DNA of 64,000 bases from Litoditis marina (GCA_964036275.1 CAXIWQ010000049.1:100520-164519), one strand, 5' to 3'. Counted from the stretch's first letter, positions 1-13,757 are shown. Numbers and translations: made by a program. Notes: generated from the sequence alone by a model not told the origin.

Positions 1-98
1 AGATGACATACTCGGCGCCCTTTCCCCTCTTTCTAGCCCTCAGTACCACACGCTCTCCGACCTGGTGGATATAGTGGGTGCCAAATTTATGAATTTTT

Positions 99-168
99 GT
101 CTCTCCCCGGAATCGAACCTGCGAGCAAAAGTTTTGGAGCAGGGCCCTAACCATTGCGCTATTAGAGC
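99..168 (-). tRNA. tRNA-like or tRNA-derived sequence, degenerate
   Basis: On the minus strand a canonical Pol III B box (GGTTCGATTCC, 119-109) lies the usual distance downstream of a good A box (TAGCGCAATGG, from 161 down). These are the internal promoter elements of tRNA genes. The cloverleaf is poor: the T-stem has two mismatches, the D-stem has one, and the acceptor strands on either side do not pair. No anticodon can be assigned with confidence. A tRNA pseudogene or the head of a tRNA-derived SINE fits better than a working tRNA. Confidence 0.4.
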
Positions 169-1414
169 ACATCATCAGCATGCTTTGGAATCAAAGACAT
201 GTGTGCGTACACAGCGGAAAGTGAGATATACAGTACCCTCCCGCCTTTCCGTTGGCGACGACTATACAGCCTTTTTCATAGTCCACAAGTTAAATGGACA
301 GATAATGACTGGACGGCTCGATGTGGGGTAGGTATAATCTGTTACACACATATTGCGATGATTAGATGAAACTCGAGCAAAAGTACAGTGTTTTTTTGGG
401 CGAGGGAGTGGTAGCCGAAAAAAGCTGATTGAATAGTGCGCGATAAATTATTCATCTACATTCAAAGATTTAGGCACTAACTCACCAGAGAAAGAGAAGA
501 AAAAATAGGTGAAGTCATAAGATTTCAAATGGTTAACGGTTCACTGTTTGTACGATGCTGTATCAGAGAGGGTTAAAACATTGCTTTTTTGAATATACAT
601 TATTCTCGCTAACGCAGGCAATAATAAACAAGCCTAATACAAATGAATTATAATCCCATCGTCGCCAACGCATCAATAACGAGTATAGTTGTTGTATGTA
701 ATGCTCATGTAACGCTACCTAAGCTATTTCTATGGAAAATTATATCTATTTATATATAAGAGCGGATTATACTCCAGAGACTCCGGTATTCAGAGACTCC
801 GGTATATCAGTTATTGTGGAATGTAACCATTGATAATGCTTGAAATTAACAATGTTCTTGTAACGCTGCGTAACCCTAATTCTATCTAAATAGACAGATG
901 GAAATCACCACATCATACTGAGTAATCAAGTTAACCACTGAGTAATCAACATTGTTCCCAAATTTTTGGCAGTTAAGTCTTACAATTGAGGGGTGATCTA
1001 AACTTATTATTGCTAAGGTAGACTCTGTTTCATCAATTCTTTTACGATAATTCGTTAAATATTCAACAGGATTTTTATAACTTGTAATTCATTGTTTAGG
1101 TTTCAAACGTTTGGAGTGGTAAAGATCGTGAAAACCACCAAAATTTCAATACCAAATACCGTCATACCAAACTTTAACATGAAAGTTGGAGCAGATTACT
1201 GGAGAGGGTTATTAGTGGGTGGTACAAACTATATAGTTGATTATTTTGCAGATATGGTTATACGATCAGATGTCCGGACGCGCCTACGCTTCTTATGCAG
1301 GAAGGAGCCAGGGTGCCGGCGGAGCTGTTGGTCCTGCACTTTTGACCTTGTTACCTTGTTTTTCTTTGGTGTTTGATTAAACCTCAGCCCCGATGGCACC
1401 TGACTAGTACAATT
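169..1414. other. AT-rich unique DNA, no gene recognised
   Basis: No convincing exon is seen. The longest open frame (1092-1376, plus) has no recognisable domain, no supporting splice sites and ordinary AT-rich composition, so it is not called. A 14-bp direct repeat (AGAGACTCCGGTAT) occurs twice around 775-806. Confidence 0.4.
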
Positions 1415-1825
1415 TGTTTCACGTGACTCACGTGGGAAAACGTGTATTTTCACCCTTACTTAACGTGCATAAATGTAATTGCCAATGAAGTCTTGTATCA
1501 CGTGTTTCGGGGAAAACATGTGATACAACACGTGACACAACACGGGACAAGTGACACACCACTGGTTTCACGTGTTCTCACTCCACGCTCTTAGTGCCCC
1601 TCATACTGCGGGCGTTTAAAATTAGTTTTTTATTGGGACGAAAGTACCACAAACTTGGGTAATTAAACCAACGAAGGGGTAGGATAGGTGTTTGTGTGAC
1701 GTACGTATCTAAGTCTGGCCGGTTCTAGAAAACCTAGAATAGAAAACCGTTTCTTTTATACACGTGTGTCACGTGACACAACACGTGACAACACGTGACA
1801 CAACATAGGTGTCACGTGTGTTCAC
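1415..1825. repeat. CACGTG-rich stretch with degenerate short repeats
   Basis: About ten copies of the palindrome CACGTG (the E-box/G-box core) fall within roughly 400 bp, many inside a repeated phrase CACGTGACACAA. One part (about 1426-1446, CACGTGGGAAAACGTGTA) resembles the GACGTGGAAAAACGTGTA segment of the adjacent satellite. The array could be a diverged satellite edge or a cluster of bHLH-type binding sites; the sequence does not decide between these. Confidence 0.55.
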
Positions 1826-1845
1826 TTAGAATATGGGACGATTGG

Positions 1846-2293
1846 GGACGATTTTAAGATTTTTTTCAAATTTGACATTTTAATTGATTTTAATTGATTT
1901 CAAAAGTCACGTCTGGGTGACATGTCACGTATGGGGGACGTGCGACGATTGGGGTCACGTCGTAGAGAGTGGAATAGAATCTGTCACGATTGGGGGACAT
2001 GTCACGTTTGGGGGACGATTTAAGATTTTTTTCAAATTTGATATTTTAATTGATTTCAAAAACTCACGTCTGGGTGACATGTCACGTCTGGGGGACATGC
2101 AAACGATTGGGGGACATCTCACGTTTGGGTGTCACGTCTTAGAAAGTAGAATAGAATCTGTCACGATTGGGGGACATGTCACGATTGGGGACGATTTTAA
2201 GATTTTTTTCAAATTTGATATTTTAATTGATTTTAATTGATTTCAAAAACTCACGTCTGGGTGACATGTCACGTCTGCGTTACATACACTACT
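1846..2293 (+). repeat. Minisatellite of ~166-171 bp, about 2.5 copies
   Basis: Units begin near 1852, 2018 and 2189 with the phrase TTAAGATTTTTTTCAAATTTGA and continue with repeats of GTCACGTCTGGGTGACATGTCACG-like phrases. Inside each unit a shorter GTCACG.TTGGGGGACAT motif recurs. It ends directly against the first monomer of the 158-bp satellite but is a different sequence. Confidence 0.75.
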
Positions 2294-5200
2294 GGTTCCG
2301 ACCATCGACGTGGAAAAACGTGTAATTTTGCGACGTCACGAGGTCGAAATGTAGACAGGGGCTAGAATGGTCGTTTTCACGAAAATTATAATTGTAAGAG
2401 TTTCATACACTTATGACTAAGTAGCAAAAACTGTTTCAATCAATTTTGAGAGGTTCCGACCATCGACGTGGAAAAACGTGTAATTTTGCGACGTCACGGA
2501 GTCGAAATGTAGACGGGGGCTAGAATGGTCGTTTTCGCGAAAATTATTATTGTAAGAGTTTCATACATTTCTGAATAAATATCAAAAACTATTCTAATCA
2601 ATTTTGAGAGGTTCCGACCATCGACGTGGAAAAACGTGTAATTTTGCCACGTCACGAGGTCGAAATGTAGACGGGGGCTAGAATGGTCGTTTTCGCGAAA
2701 ATTATTATTGTAAGAGTTTCATACATTGCTGACTAAGTATCAAAAACTACTCCAATCAATTTTGAGAGGTTCCGACCATCGACGTGGAAAAACGTGTAAT
2801 TTTGCGACGTCACGGAGTCGAAATGTAGACGGGGGCTAGAATGGTCGTTTTCGCGAAAATTATAATTGTAAGAGTTTCATACATTTCTGACTCAGTACCA
2901 AAAACTATTCTAATCAATTTTGAGAGGTTCCGACCATCGACGTGGAAAAACGTGTAATTTTGCGACGTCACGAGGTCGAAATGTAGACAGGGGCTAGAAT
3001 GGTCGTTTTCGCGAAAATTATAATTGTAAGAGTTTTATACGTTGCTGACTAAGTATCAAAAACTACTCCAATCAATTTTGAGAGGTTCCGACCATCGACG
3101 TGGAAAAACGTGTAATTTTGCGACGTCACGGAGTCGAAATGTAGACAGGGGCTAGAATGGTCGTTTTCGCGAAAATTATAATTGTAAGAGTTTCATACAT
3201 TTCTGACTCAGTACCAAAAACTGTTCCAATCAATTTTGAGAGGTTCCGACCATCGACGTGGAAAAACGTGTAATTTTGCGACGTCACGGAGTCGAAATGT
3301 AGACGGGGGCTAGAATGGTCGTTTTCGCGAAAATTATTATTGTAAGAGTTTCATACATTTCTGAATAAAAATCAAAAACTATTCTAATCAATTTTGAGAG
3401 GTTCCGACCATCGACGTGGAAAAACGTGTAATTTTGCCACGTCACGAGGTCGAAATGTAGACAGGGGCTAGAATGGTCGTTTTCGTGATAATTATAATTG
3501 TAAGAGTTTCATACATTTCTGACTGAGTATCAAAAACTATTCTAATCAAGTTTGAGAGGTTCTGACCATCGACGTGGAAAAACGTGTAATTTTGCGACGT
3601 CACGGAGACGAAATGTAGACGGGGACTAGAATGGTCGTTTTCGCGAAAATTATTATTGTAAGAGTTTCATACATTGCTGACTAAGTATCAAAAACTACTC
3701 CAATCAATTTTGAGAGGTTCCGACCATCGACGTGGAAAACGTGTAATTTTGCGACGTCACGGAGTCGAAATGTAGATGGGGACTAGAATGGTCGTTTTCG
3801 CGAAAATTATAATTGTAAGAGTTTCATACATTGCTGACTAAGTATCAAAAACTACTCCAATCAATTTTGAGAGGTTTCGACCATCGACGTGGAAAAACGT
3901 GTAATTTTGCGACGTCACGGAGTCGAAATGTAGACAGGGGCTAGAATGGTCGTTCTCGCGAAAAGTATACTTATAAGAGTTTTCTTACATTCCTGACTCA
4001 GTACCAAAAACTGTTCCAATCATTTTGAGAGGTTCCGACCATCGACGTGGAAAAACGTGTAATTTTGCGACGTCACGAGCTCGAAATGTAGACAAGGGGC
4101 TAGAATGGTCGTTTTCGCGAAAATTTAAATTATAAGCGTTTCATACATTTCTGACTCAGTACCAAAAACTATTCTAATCAATTTTGAGAGGTTCCGACCA
4201 TCGACGTGGAAAAACGTGTAATTTTGCGACGTCGCGAGGTCGAAATGTAGACAGGGGCTAGAATGGTCGTTTTCACGAAAATTATAATTGTAAGAGTTTC
4301 ATACACTTATGACTAAGTAGCAAAACTGTTTCAATCAATTTTGAGAGGTTCCGACCATCGACGTGGAAAAACGTGTAATTTTGCGACGTCACGGAGTCGA
4401 AATGTAGACGGGGGCTAGAATGGTCGTTTTCGCGAAAATTATTATTGTAAGAGTTTCATACATTTCTGAATAAATATCAAAAACTATTCTAATCAATTTT
4501 GAGAGGTTCCGACCATCGACGTGGAAAAACGTGTAATTTTGCCACGTCACGAGGTCGAAATGTAGACGGGGGCTAGAATGGTCGTTTTCGCGAAAATTAT
4601 TATTGTAAGAGTTTCATACATTGCTGACTAAGTATCAAAAACTACTCCAATCAATTTTGAGAGGTTCCGACCATCGACGTGGAAAAACGTGTAATTTTGC
4701 GACGTCACGGAGTCGAAATGTAGACGGGGGCTAGAATGGTCGTTTTCGCGAAAATTATAATTGTAAGAGTTTCATACATTGCTGACTAAGTATCAAAAAC
4801 TACTCCAATCAATTTTGAGAGGTTCCGACCATCGACGTGGAAAAACGTGTAATTTTGCGACGTCACGGAGTCGAAATGTAGACAGGGGCTAGAATGGTCG
4901 TTCTCGCGAAAATTATAATTGTAAGAGTTTCATACATTCCTGACTCAGTACCAAAAACTGTTCCAATCAATTTTGAGAGGTTCCGACCATCGACGTGGAA
5001 AAACGTGTAATTTTGCGACGTCACGAGCTTGAAATGTAGACAAGGGTTAGAATGGTCGTTTTCGCGAAAATTTAAATTGTAAGCGTTTCATACTTTTCTG
5101 ACTCAGTACCAAAAACTATTCTAATCAATTTTGAGAGGTTCCGACCATCGACGTGGAAAAACGTGTAATTTTGCGACGTCACGAGGTCGAAATGTAGACA

Positions 5201-8200
5201 GGGGCTAGAATGGTCGTTTTCGCGAAAATTATAATTGTAAGAGTTTTATACGTTGCTGACTAAGTATCAAAAACTACTCCAATCAATTTTGAGAGGTTCC
5301 GACCATCGACGTGGAAAAACGTGTAATTTTGCGACGTCACGAGGTCGAAATGTAGACAGGGGCTAGAATGGTCGTTTTCGCGAAAATTAAATTGTAAGCG
5401 TTTCATACATTTCTGATTCAGTACCAAAAACTGTTCCAATCAATTTTGAGAGGTTCCGACCATCGACGTGGGAAAACGTGTAATTTTGCGACGTCACGAG
5501 GTCGAAATGTAGACAGGGGCTAGAATGGTCGTTTCGCGAAAATTATAATTGTAAGAGTTTTATACGTTGCTAACTAAATATCAAAAACTACTCCAATCAA
5601 TTTTGAGAGGTTCCGACCATCGACGTGGAAAAACGTGTAATTTTGCGACGTCACGGAGTCGAAATGTAGACAGGGGCTAGAATGGTCGTTCTCGCGAAAA
5701 TTATAATTGTAAGAGTTTCATACAGTTCTGACTCAGTACCAAAAACTGTTCCAATCAATTTTGAGAGGTTCCGACCATCGACGTGAAAAAACGTGTAATT
5801 TTGCGACGTCACGAGCTCGAAATGTAGACAAGGGCTAGAATGGTCGTTTTCGCGAAAATTTAAATTGTAAGCGTTTCATACATTTCTGACTCAGTACCAA
5901 AAACTATTCTAATCAATTTTGAGAGGTTCCGACCATCGACGTGGAAAAACGTGCAATTTTGCGACGTCACGAGGTCGAAATGTAGACAGGGGCTAGAATG
6001 GTCGTTTTCGCGAAAATTATAATTGTAAGAGTTTTATACGTTGCTGACTAAGTATCAAAAACTACTCCAATCAATTTGAGAGGTTCTGACCATCGACGTG
6101 GAAAAACGTGTAATTTTGCGACGTCACGGAGTCGAAATGTAGACAGGGGCTAGAATGGTCGTTCTCGCGAAAATTATAATTGTAAGCGTTTCATACATTT
6201 CTGACTCAGTACCAAAAACTATTCTAATCAATTTTGAGAGTTTCCGACCATCGACGTGGAAAAACGTGTAATTTTGCGACGTCACGAGGTCGAAATGTAG
6301 ACAGGGGCTAGAATGGTCGTTTTCGCGAAAATTATAATTGTAAGAGTTTTATACGTTGCTGACTAAGTATCAAAAACTACTCCAATCAATTTTGAGAGGT
6401 TCCGACCATCGACGTGGAAAAACGTGTAATTTTGCGACGTCACGGAGTCGAAATGTAGACAGGGGCTAGAATGGTCGTTCTCGCGAAAATTATAATTGTA
6501 AGCGTTTCATACATTTCTGACTCAGTACCAAAAACTATTCTAATCAATTTGAGAGTTTCCGACCATCGACGTGGAAAAACGTGTAATTTTGCGACATCAC
6601 GAGGTCGAAATGTAGACAGGGGCTAGAATGGTCGTTTTCGCGAAAATTATAATTGTAAGAGTTTTATACGTTGCTGACTAAGTATCAAAAACTACTCCAA
6701 TCAATTTTGAGAGGTTCCGACCCATCGACGTGGAAAAACGTGTAATTTTGCGACGTCACGGAGTCGAAATGTAGACAGGGGCTAGAATGGTCGTTCTCGC
6801 GAAAATTATAATTGTAAGCGTTTCATACATTTCTGACTCAGTACCAAAAACTATTCTAATCAATTTTGAGAGTTTCCGACCATCGACGTGGAAAAACGTG
6901 TAATTTTGCGACGTCACGAGGTCGAAATGTAGACAGGGGCTAGAATGGTCGTTTCGCGAAAATTATATCTGTAAGCGTTTCATACATGTCTGACTAAATA
7001 TCAAAAACTATTCTAATCAATTTTGAGAGGTTCCGACCATCGACGTGGAAAAACGTGTAACTTTGCCACGTCACGAGGTCGAAATGTAGACAGGGGCTAG
7101 AATGGTCGTTTTCGCGAAAATTATTATTGTAAGAGTTTCATACATCTCTGACTAAGTATCAAAAAACTACTCCAATCAATTTTGAGAGGTTCCGACCATC
7201 GACGTGGAAAAACGTGTAATTTTGCGACGTCACGAGGTCGAAATGTAGACAGGGGCTAGAATGGTCGTTTTCACGAAAATTATAATTGTAAGAGTTTCAT
7301 ACACTTATGACTAAGTAGCAAAAACTGTTTCAATCAATTTTGAGAGGTTCCGACCATCGACGTGGAAAAACGTGTAATTTTGCGACGTCACGAGGTCGAA
7401 ATGTAGACAGGGGCTAGAATGGTCGTTTTCACGAAAATTATAATTGTAAGAGTTTCATACACTTATGACTAAGTGGCAAAAACTGTTTCAATCAATTTTG
7501 AGAGGTTCCGACCATCGACGTGGAAAAACGTGTAATTTTGCGACGTCACGGAGTCGAAATGTAGACAGGGGCTAGAATGGTCGTTCTCGCGAAAATTATA
7601 ATTGTAAGTGTTTCATACATTTCTGACTCAGTACCAAAAACTGTTCCAATCAATTTTGAGAGGTTCCGACCATCGACGTGGAAAAACGTGTAATTTTGCG
7701 ACGTCACGAGGTCGAAATGTAGACAGGGGCTAGAATGGGCGTTTTCACGAAAATTATAATTGTAAGAGTTTCATACACTTATGACTAAGTAGCAAAAACT
7801 GTTTCAATCAATTTTGAGAGGTTCCGACCATCGACGTGGAAAAACGTGTAATTTTACAACGTCACGAGGTCGAAATGTAGACAGGGGCTAGAATGGTCGT
7901 TTTCACGAAAATTATAATTGTAAGAGTTTCATACATTTCTGACTAAGTATCAAAAACTATTCTAATCAAGTTTGAGAGGTTCCGACCATCGACGTGGAAA
8001 AACGTGTAATTTTGCGACGTCACGGAGACGAAATGTAGACGGGGGCTAGAATGGTCGTTTCGCGAAAATTATTATTGTAAGAGTTTCATACATTTCTGAA
8101 TAAATATCAATAACTATTCTAATCAATTTTGAGAGGTTCCGACCATCGACGTGGAAAAACGTGTAATTTTGCCACGTCACGAGGTCGAAATGTAGACAGG

Positions 8201-11200
8201 GGCTAGAATGGTCGTTTCGTGATAATTATAATTGTAAGAGTTTCATACATTTCTGACTCAGTACCAAAAACTGTTCCAATAAATTTTGAGAGGTTCTGAC
8301 CATCGACGTGGAAAAACGTGTAATTTTGCGACGTCACGAGGTCGAACTGTAGACAGGGGCTAGAATGGTCGTTTTCACGAAAATTATAATTGTAAGAGTT
8401 TCATACACTTACGACTAAGTATCAAAAACTACTCCAATGATTTTGAGAGGTTTCGACCATCGATGTTTAAAAACGTGTAATTTTGCGACGTCACGGAAGT
8501 CGAAATGTTGACAGGGGCTAGAATGGTCGTTCTCGCGAAAATTATAATTGTAAGCGTTTCATACATTTCTGACTCAGTACCAAAAACTATTCTAATCAAT
8601 TTGGAGAGTTTCCGACCATCGACGTGGAAAAACGTGTAATTTTGCGACGTCACGAGGTCGAAATGTAGACAGGGGCTAGAATGGTCGTTTTCGCGAAAAT
8701 TATATCTGTAAGCGTTTCATACATGTCTGACTAAATATCAAAAACTATTCTAATCAATTTTGAGAGGTTCCGACCATCGACGTGGAAAAACGTGTAACTT
8801 TGCCACGTCACGAGGTCGAAATGTAGACAGGGGCTAGAATGGTCGTTTTCGCGAAAATTATTATTGTAAGAGTTTCATACATCTCTGACTAAGTATCAAA
8901 AACTACTCCAATCAATTTGAGAGGTTCCGACCATCGACGTGGAAAAACGTGTAATTTTGCGACGTCACGGAGTCGAAATGTAGACAGGAGCTAGAATGGT
9001 CGTTCTCGCGAAAATTATAATTGTAAGAGTTTCATACATTTCCGACTCAGTACCAAAAACTGTTCCAATCAATTTTGAGAGGTTCCGACCATCGACGTGG
9101 AAAACGTGTAATTTTGCGACGTCACGAGCTCGAAATGTAGACAAGGGCTAGAATGGTCGTTTTCGCGAAAATTACTATTGTAAGAGTTTCATACATTTCT
9201 GAATAAATATCAAAAACTATTCTAATCAATTTGAGAGGCTCCGACCATCGACGTGGAAAAACGTGTAATTTTGCCACGTCACGAGGTCGAAATGTAGACA
9301 GGGGCTAGAATGGTCGTTTTCGTGATAATTATAATTGTAAGAGTTTCATACATTTCTGACTGAGTATCAAAAACTATTCTAATCAAGTTTGAGAGGTTCC
9401 GACCATCGACGTGGAAAAACGTGTAATTTTGCGACGTCACGAGCTCGAAATGTAGACAAGGGCTAGAATGGTCGTTTTCGCGAAAATTACTATTGTAAGA
9501 GTTTCATACATGTTCTGAATAAATATCAAAAACTATTCTAATCAATTTTGAGAGGTTCCGACCATCGACGTGGAAAAACGTGTAATTTTGCCACGTCACG
9601 AGGTCGAAATGTAGACAGGGGCTAGAATGGTCGTTTTCGTGATAATTATAATTGTAAGAGTTTCATACATTTCTGACTGAGTATCAAAAACTATTCTAAT
9701 CAAGTTTGAGAGGTTCCGACCATCGACGTGGAAAAACGTGTAATTTTGCCACGTCACGAGGTCGAAATGTAGACAGGGGCTAGAATGGTCGTTCTCGCGA
9801 AAATTATAATTGTAAGAGTTTCATACATTTCTGACTCAGTACCAAAAACTGTTCCAATCAATTTTGAGAGGTTCCGACCATCGACGTGGAAAAACGTGTA
9901 ATTTTGCGACGTCACGAGGTCGAAATGTAGACAGGGGCTAGAATGGTCGTTCTCGCGAAAATTATAATTGTAAGAGTTTCATACATTTCTGACTCAGTAC
10001 CAAAAACTGTTCCAATCAATTTTGAGAGGTTCCGACCATCGACGTGGAAAAACGTGTAATTTTGCGACGTCACGAGGTCGAACTGTAGACAGGGGGCTTA
10101 GAATGGTCGTTTTCACGAAAATTATAATTGTAAGAGTTTTCATACACTTACGACTAAGTATCAAAAACTACTCCAATGATTTTGAGAGGTTTCGACCATC
10201 GATGTGGAAAAACGTGTAATTTTGCGACGTCACGGAGTCGAAATGTTGACAGGGGCTAGAATGGTCGTTCTCGCGAAAATTACTATTGTAAGAGTTTCAT
10301 ACATTTCTGAATAAATATCAAAAACTATTCTAATCAATTTTGAGAGGTTCCGACCATCGACGTGGAAAAACGTGTAATTTTGCCACGTCACGAGGTCGAA
10401 ATGTAGACAGGGGCTAGAATGGTCGTTTTCGTGATAATTATAATTGTAAGAGTTTCATACATTTCTGACTGAGTATCAAAAACTATTCTAATCAAGTTTG
10501 AGAGGTTCCGACCATCGACGTGGAAAAACGTGTAATTTTGCCACGTCACGAGGTCGAAATGTAGACAGGGGCTAGAATGGTCGTTCTCGCGAAAATTATA
10601 ATTGTAAGAGTTTCATACATTTCTGACTCAGTACCAAAAACTGTTCCAATCAATTTTGAGAGGTTCCGACCATCGACGTGGAAAAACGTGTAATTTTGCG
10701 ACGTCACGAGGTCGAAATGTAGACAGGGGCTAGAATGGTCGTTCTCGCGAAAATTATAATTGTAAGCGTTTCATACATTTCTGACTCAGTACCAAAAACT
10801 ATTCTAATCAATTTTGAGAGTTTCCGACCATCGACGTGGAAAAACGTGTAATTTTGCGACGTCACGAGGTCGAAATGTAGACAGGGGCTAGAATGGTCGT
10901 TTTCGCGAAAATTATATCTGTAAGCGTTTCATACATGTCTGACTAAATATCAAAAACTATTCTAATCAATTTTGAGAGGTTCCGACCATCGACGTGGAAA
11001 AACGTGTAACTTTGCCACGTCACGAGGTCGAAATGTAGACAGGGGCTAGAATGGTCGTTTTCGCGAAAATTATTATTGTAAGAGTTTCATACATCTTTGA
11101 CTAAGTATCAAAAACTACTCCAATCAATTTTGAGAGGTTCCGACCATCGACGTGGAAAAACGTGTAATTTTTGCGACGTCACGGAGTCGAAATGTAGACA

Positions 11201-12960
11201 GGAGCTAGAATGGTCGTTCTCGCGAAAATTATAATTGTAAGAGTTTCATACATTTCCGACTCAGTACCAAAAACTGTTCCAATCAATTTTGAGAGGTTCC
11301 GACCATCGACGTGGAAAACGTGTAATTTTGCGACGTCACGAGCTCGAAATGTAGACAAGGCTAGAATGGTCGTTTTCGCGAAAATTACTATTGTAAGAGT
11401 TTCATACATTTCTGGATAAATATCAAAAACTATTCTAATCAATTTTGAGAGGGTTCCGACCATCGACGTGGAAAAACGTGTAATTTTGCCACGTCACGAG
11501 GTCGAAATGTAGACAGGGGCTAGAATGGTCGTTTTCGTGATAATTATAATTGTAAGAGTTTCATACATTTCTGACTGAGTATCAAAAACTATTCTAATCA
11601 AGTTTGAGAGGTTCCGACCATCGACGTGGAAAAACGTGTAATTTTGCGACGTCACGAGCTCGAAATGTAGACAGGGGCTAGAATGGTCGTTCTCGCGAAA
11701 ATTATAATTGTAAGAGTTTCATACATCTCTGACTAAGTATCAAAAACTACTCCAATCAATTTTGAGAGGTTCCGACCATCGACGTGGAAAAACGTGTAAT
11801 TTTGCGACGTCACGGAGTCGAAATGTAGACAGGAGCTAGAATGGTCGTTCTCGCGAAAATTATAATTGTAAGAGTTTCATACATTTCCGACTCAGTACCA
11901 AAAACTGTTCCAATCAATTTTGAGAGGTTCCGACCATCGACGTGGAAAACGTGTAATTTTGCGACGTCACGAGCTCGAAATGTAGACAAGGGCTAGAATG
12001 GTCGTTTTCGCGAAAATTACTATTGTAAGAGTTTCATACATTTCTGAATAAATATCAAAAACTATTCTAATCAATTTTGAGAGGTTCCGACCATCGACGT
12101 GGAAAAACGTGTAATTTTGCCACGTCACGAGGTCGAAATGTAGACAGGGGCTAGAATGGTCGTTTTCGTGATAATTATAATTGTAAGAGTTTCATACATT
12201 TCCGACTCAGTACCAAAAACTGTTCCAATCAATTTTGAGAGGTTCCGACCATCGACGTGGAAAACGTGTAATTTTGCGACGTCACGAGCTCGAAATGTAG
12301 ACAAGGGCTAGAATGGTCGTTTTCGCGAAAATTACTATTGTAAGAGTTTCATACATTTCTGAATAAATATCAAAAACTATTCTAATCAATTTTGAGAGGT
12401 TCCGACCATCGACGTGGAAAAACGTGTAATTTTGCACGTCACGAGGTCGAAATGTAGACAGGGCTAGAATGGTCGTTTTCGTGATAATTATAATTGTAAG
12501 AGTTTCATACATTTCTGACTGAGTATCAAAAACTATTCTAATCAAGTTTGAGAGGTTCCGACCATCGACGTGGAAAAACGTGTAATTTTGCGACGTCACG
12601 AGCTCGAAATGTAGACAAGGGCTAGAATGGTCGTTTTCGCGAAAATTACTATTGTAAGAGTTTCATACATTTCTGAATAAATATCAAAAACTATTCTAAT
12701 CAATTTTGAGAGGTTCCGACCATCGACGTGGAAAAACGTGTAATTTTGCCACGTCACGAGGTCGAAATGTAGACAGGGGCTAGAATGGTCGTTCTCGCGA
12801 AAATTATAATTGTAAGAGTTTCATACATCTCTGACTAAGTATCAAAACTACTCCAATCAATTTTGAGAGGTTCCGACCATCGACGTGGAAAAACGTGTAA
12901 TTTTGCGACGTCACGGAGTCGAAATGTAGACAGGAGCTAGAATGGTCGTTCTCGCGAAAA
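2294..12960 (+). repeat. 158-bp satellite array, forward orientation (~67 monomers)
   Basis: Successive GGTTCCGACC anchors fall at 2453, 2611, 2769 and 2927, a 158-bp period. Each monomer runs GGTTCCGACCATCGACGTGG, then ACGTGTAATTTTGCGACGTC, a GTCGAAATGTAGAC block, GCTAGAATGGTCG, the palindrome TTTTCGCGAAAA and a TCAATTTTGAGA end. Variants mix at fixed positions (CGACGTCACG/CCACGTCACG; TTTTCGCGAAAA/TTCTCGCGAAAA/TTTTCGTGATAA). Blocks of monomers recur: the pattern at 2401-2580 recurs at 4297-4476, 12 monomers later. The monomer is not a multiple of three, and open frames inside it are artefacts. Confidence 0.97.
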
Positions 12961-13160
12961 NNNNNNNNNNNNNNNNNNNNNNNNNNNNNNNNNNNNNNNN
13001 NNNNNNNNNNNNNNNNNNNNNNNNNNNNNNNNNNNNNNNNNNNNNNNNNNNNNNNNNNNNNNNNNNNNNNNNNNNNNNNNNNNNNNNNNNNNNNNNNNNN
13101 NNNNNNNNNNNNNNNNNNNNNNNNNNNNNNNNNNNNNNNNNNNNNNNNNNNNNNNNNNNN
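12961..13160. other. Assembly gap, 200 N
   Basis: Exactly 200 undetermined bases follow a satellite monomer and precede non-satellite DNA. The round length suggests a fixed-size placeholder, so the true array length and the junction to 13161 are unknown. Confidence 0.99.
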
Positions 13161-13757
13161 AGATATATGCTCACTATCTCTTCCCTCTCGGTCAGTAAGA
13201 ACTTGACCGCAAGTGATTTGATCTTTTATTGACTGTTATGCTGTGCGAAAAAGTTGATATTCTCAACCTTTCAGCATATATCTGCTTTATCTGTTTAGCA
13301 TTGTGTGAATAGAGGATTTTGCCTTTTGCGTATGCATCTTTTTGCTGCGCCGCCAAAAGAAGCGGAAAAAGTGCATTCTTTCAATGCAAATCGCAGCTGT
13401 GGGAAGAAAAAGAGAAACACTTGCACAGCTGAGAGAAGTTTTTCTGGGCCACGTGTTGGATTCCTAAGGGGTGTGTATACCTGGGATCTGGTTAGTCATG
13501 GTTCCTTTTTTGGAAATGAGGGACCTGGGGTCAGTAAGGTGTGAGTAATAGTAGTGAGTCATCGAAATACGATTTAAGGTTGTCAATGGCTATAGGCTAC
13601 CAACGAGCCAAAAAACAAGTTTTGGGTTTAGGTTTAGGCAAGGCTGCAAATAGCTAACGTTTATTGGTGCGGTTCCTTGTGAGCGCTTCTTTTCACTGTT
13701 TTCAATCCTAAATGACATGGTTTTCCGTTCAAATCACACAGCTTCGTTGTCGATTAT
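13161..13757 (+). other. Unique DNA after gap, no gene recognised
   Basis: An open frame at 13305-13544 is lysine/arginine rich but has no recognisable domain. A lone TTTAGGTTTAGGC at about 13627 is not a telomeric array. Nothing is called. Confidence 0.35.

Noticed and set aside
8429..12599. Repeated open frames reading ...NYTFFHVDGRNLSKLI...
   Set aside because: By-products of the 158-bp satellite. The monomer is not a multiple of three, and the frames occur only where single-base indels happen to extend them. The same applies to 45758-55055.
2294..12960. CRISPR-like repeat-spacer array
   Set aside because: The whole 158-bp unit is conserved, there are no variable spacers, and the genome is eukaryotic with introns.
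13620..13650. TTTAGGTTTAGGC as a telomere-like tract
   Set aside because: Only one or two units, embedded in unique DNA.
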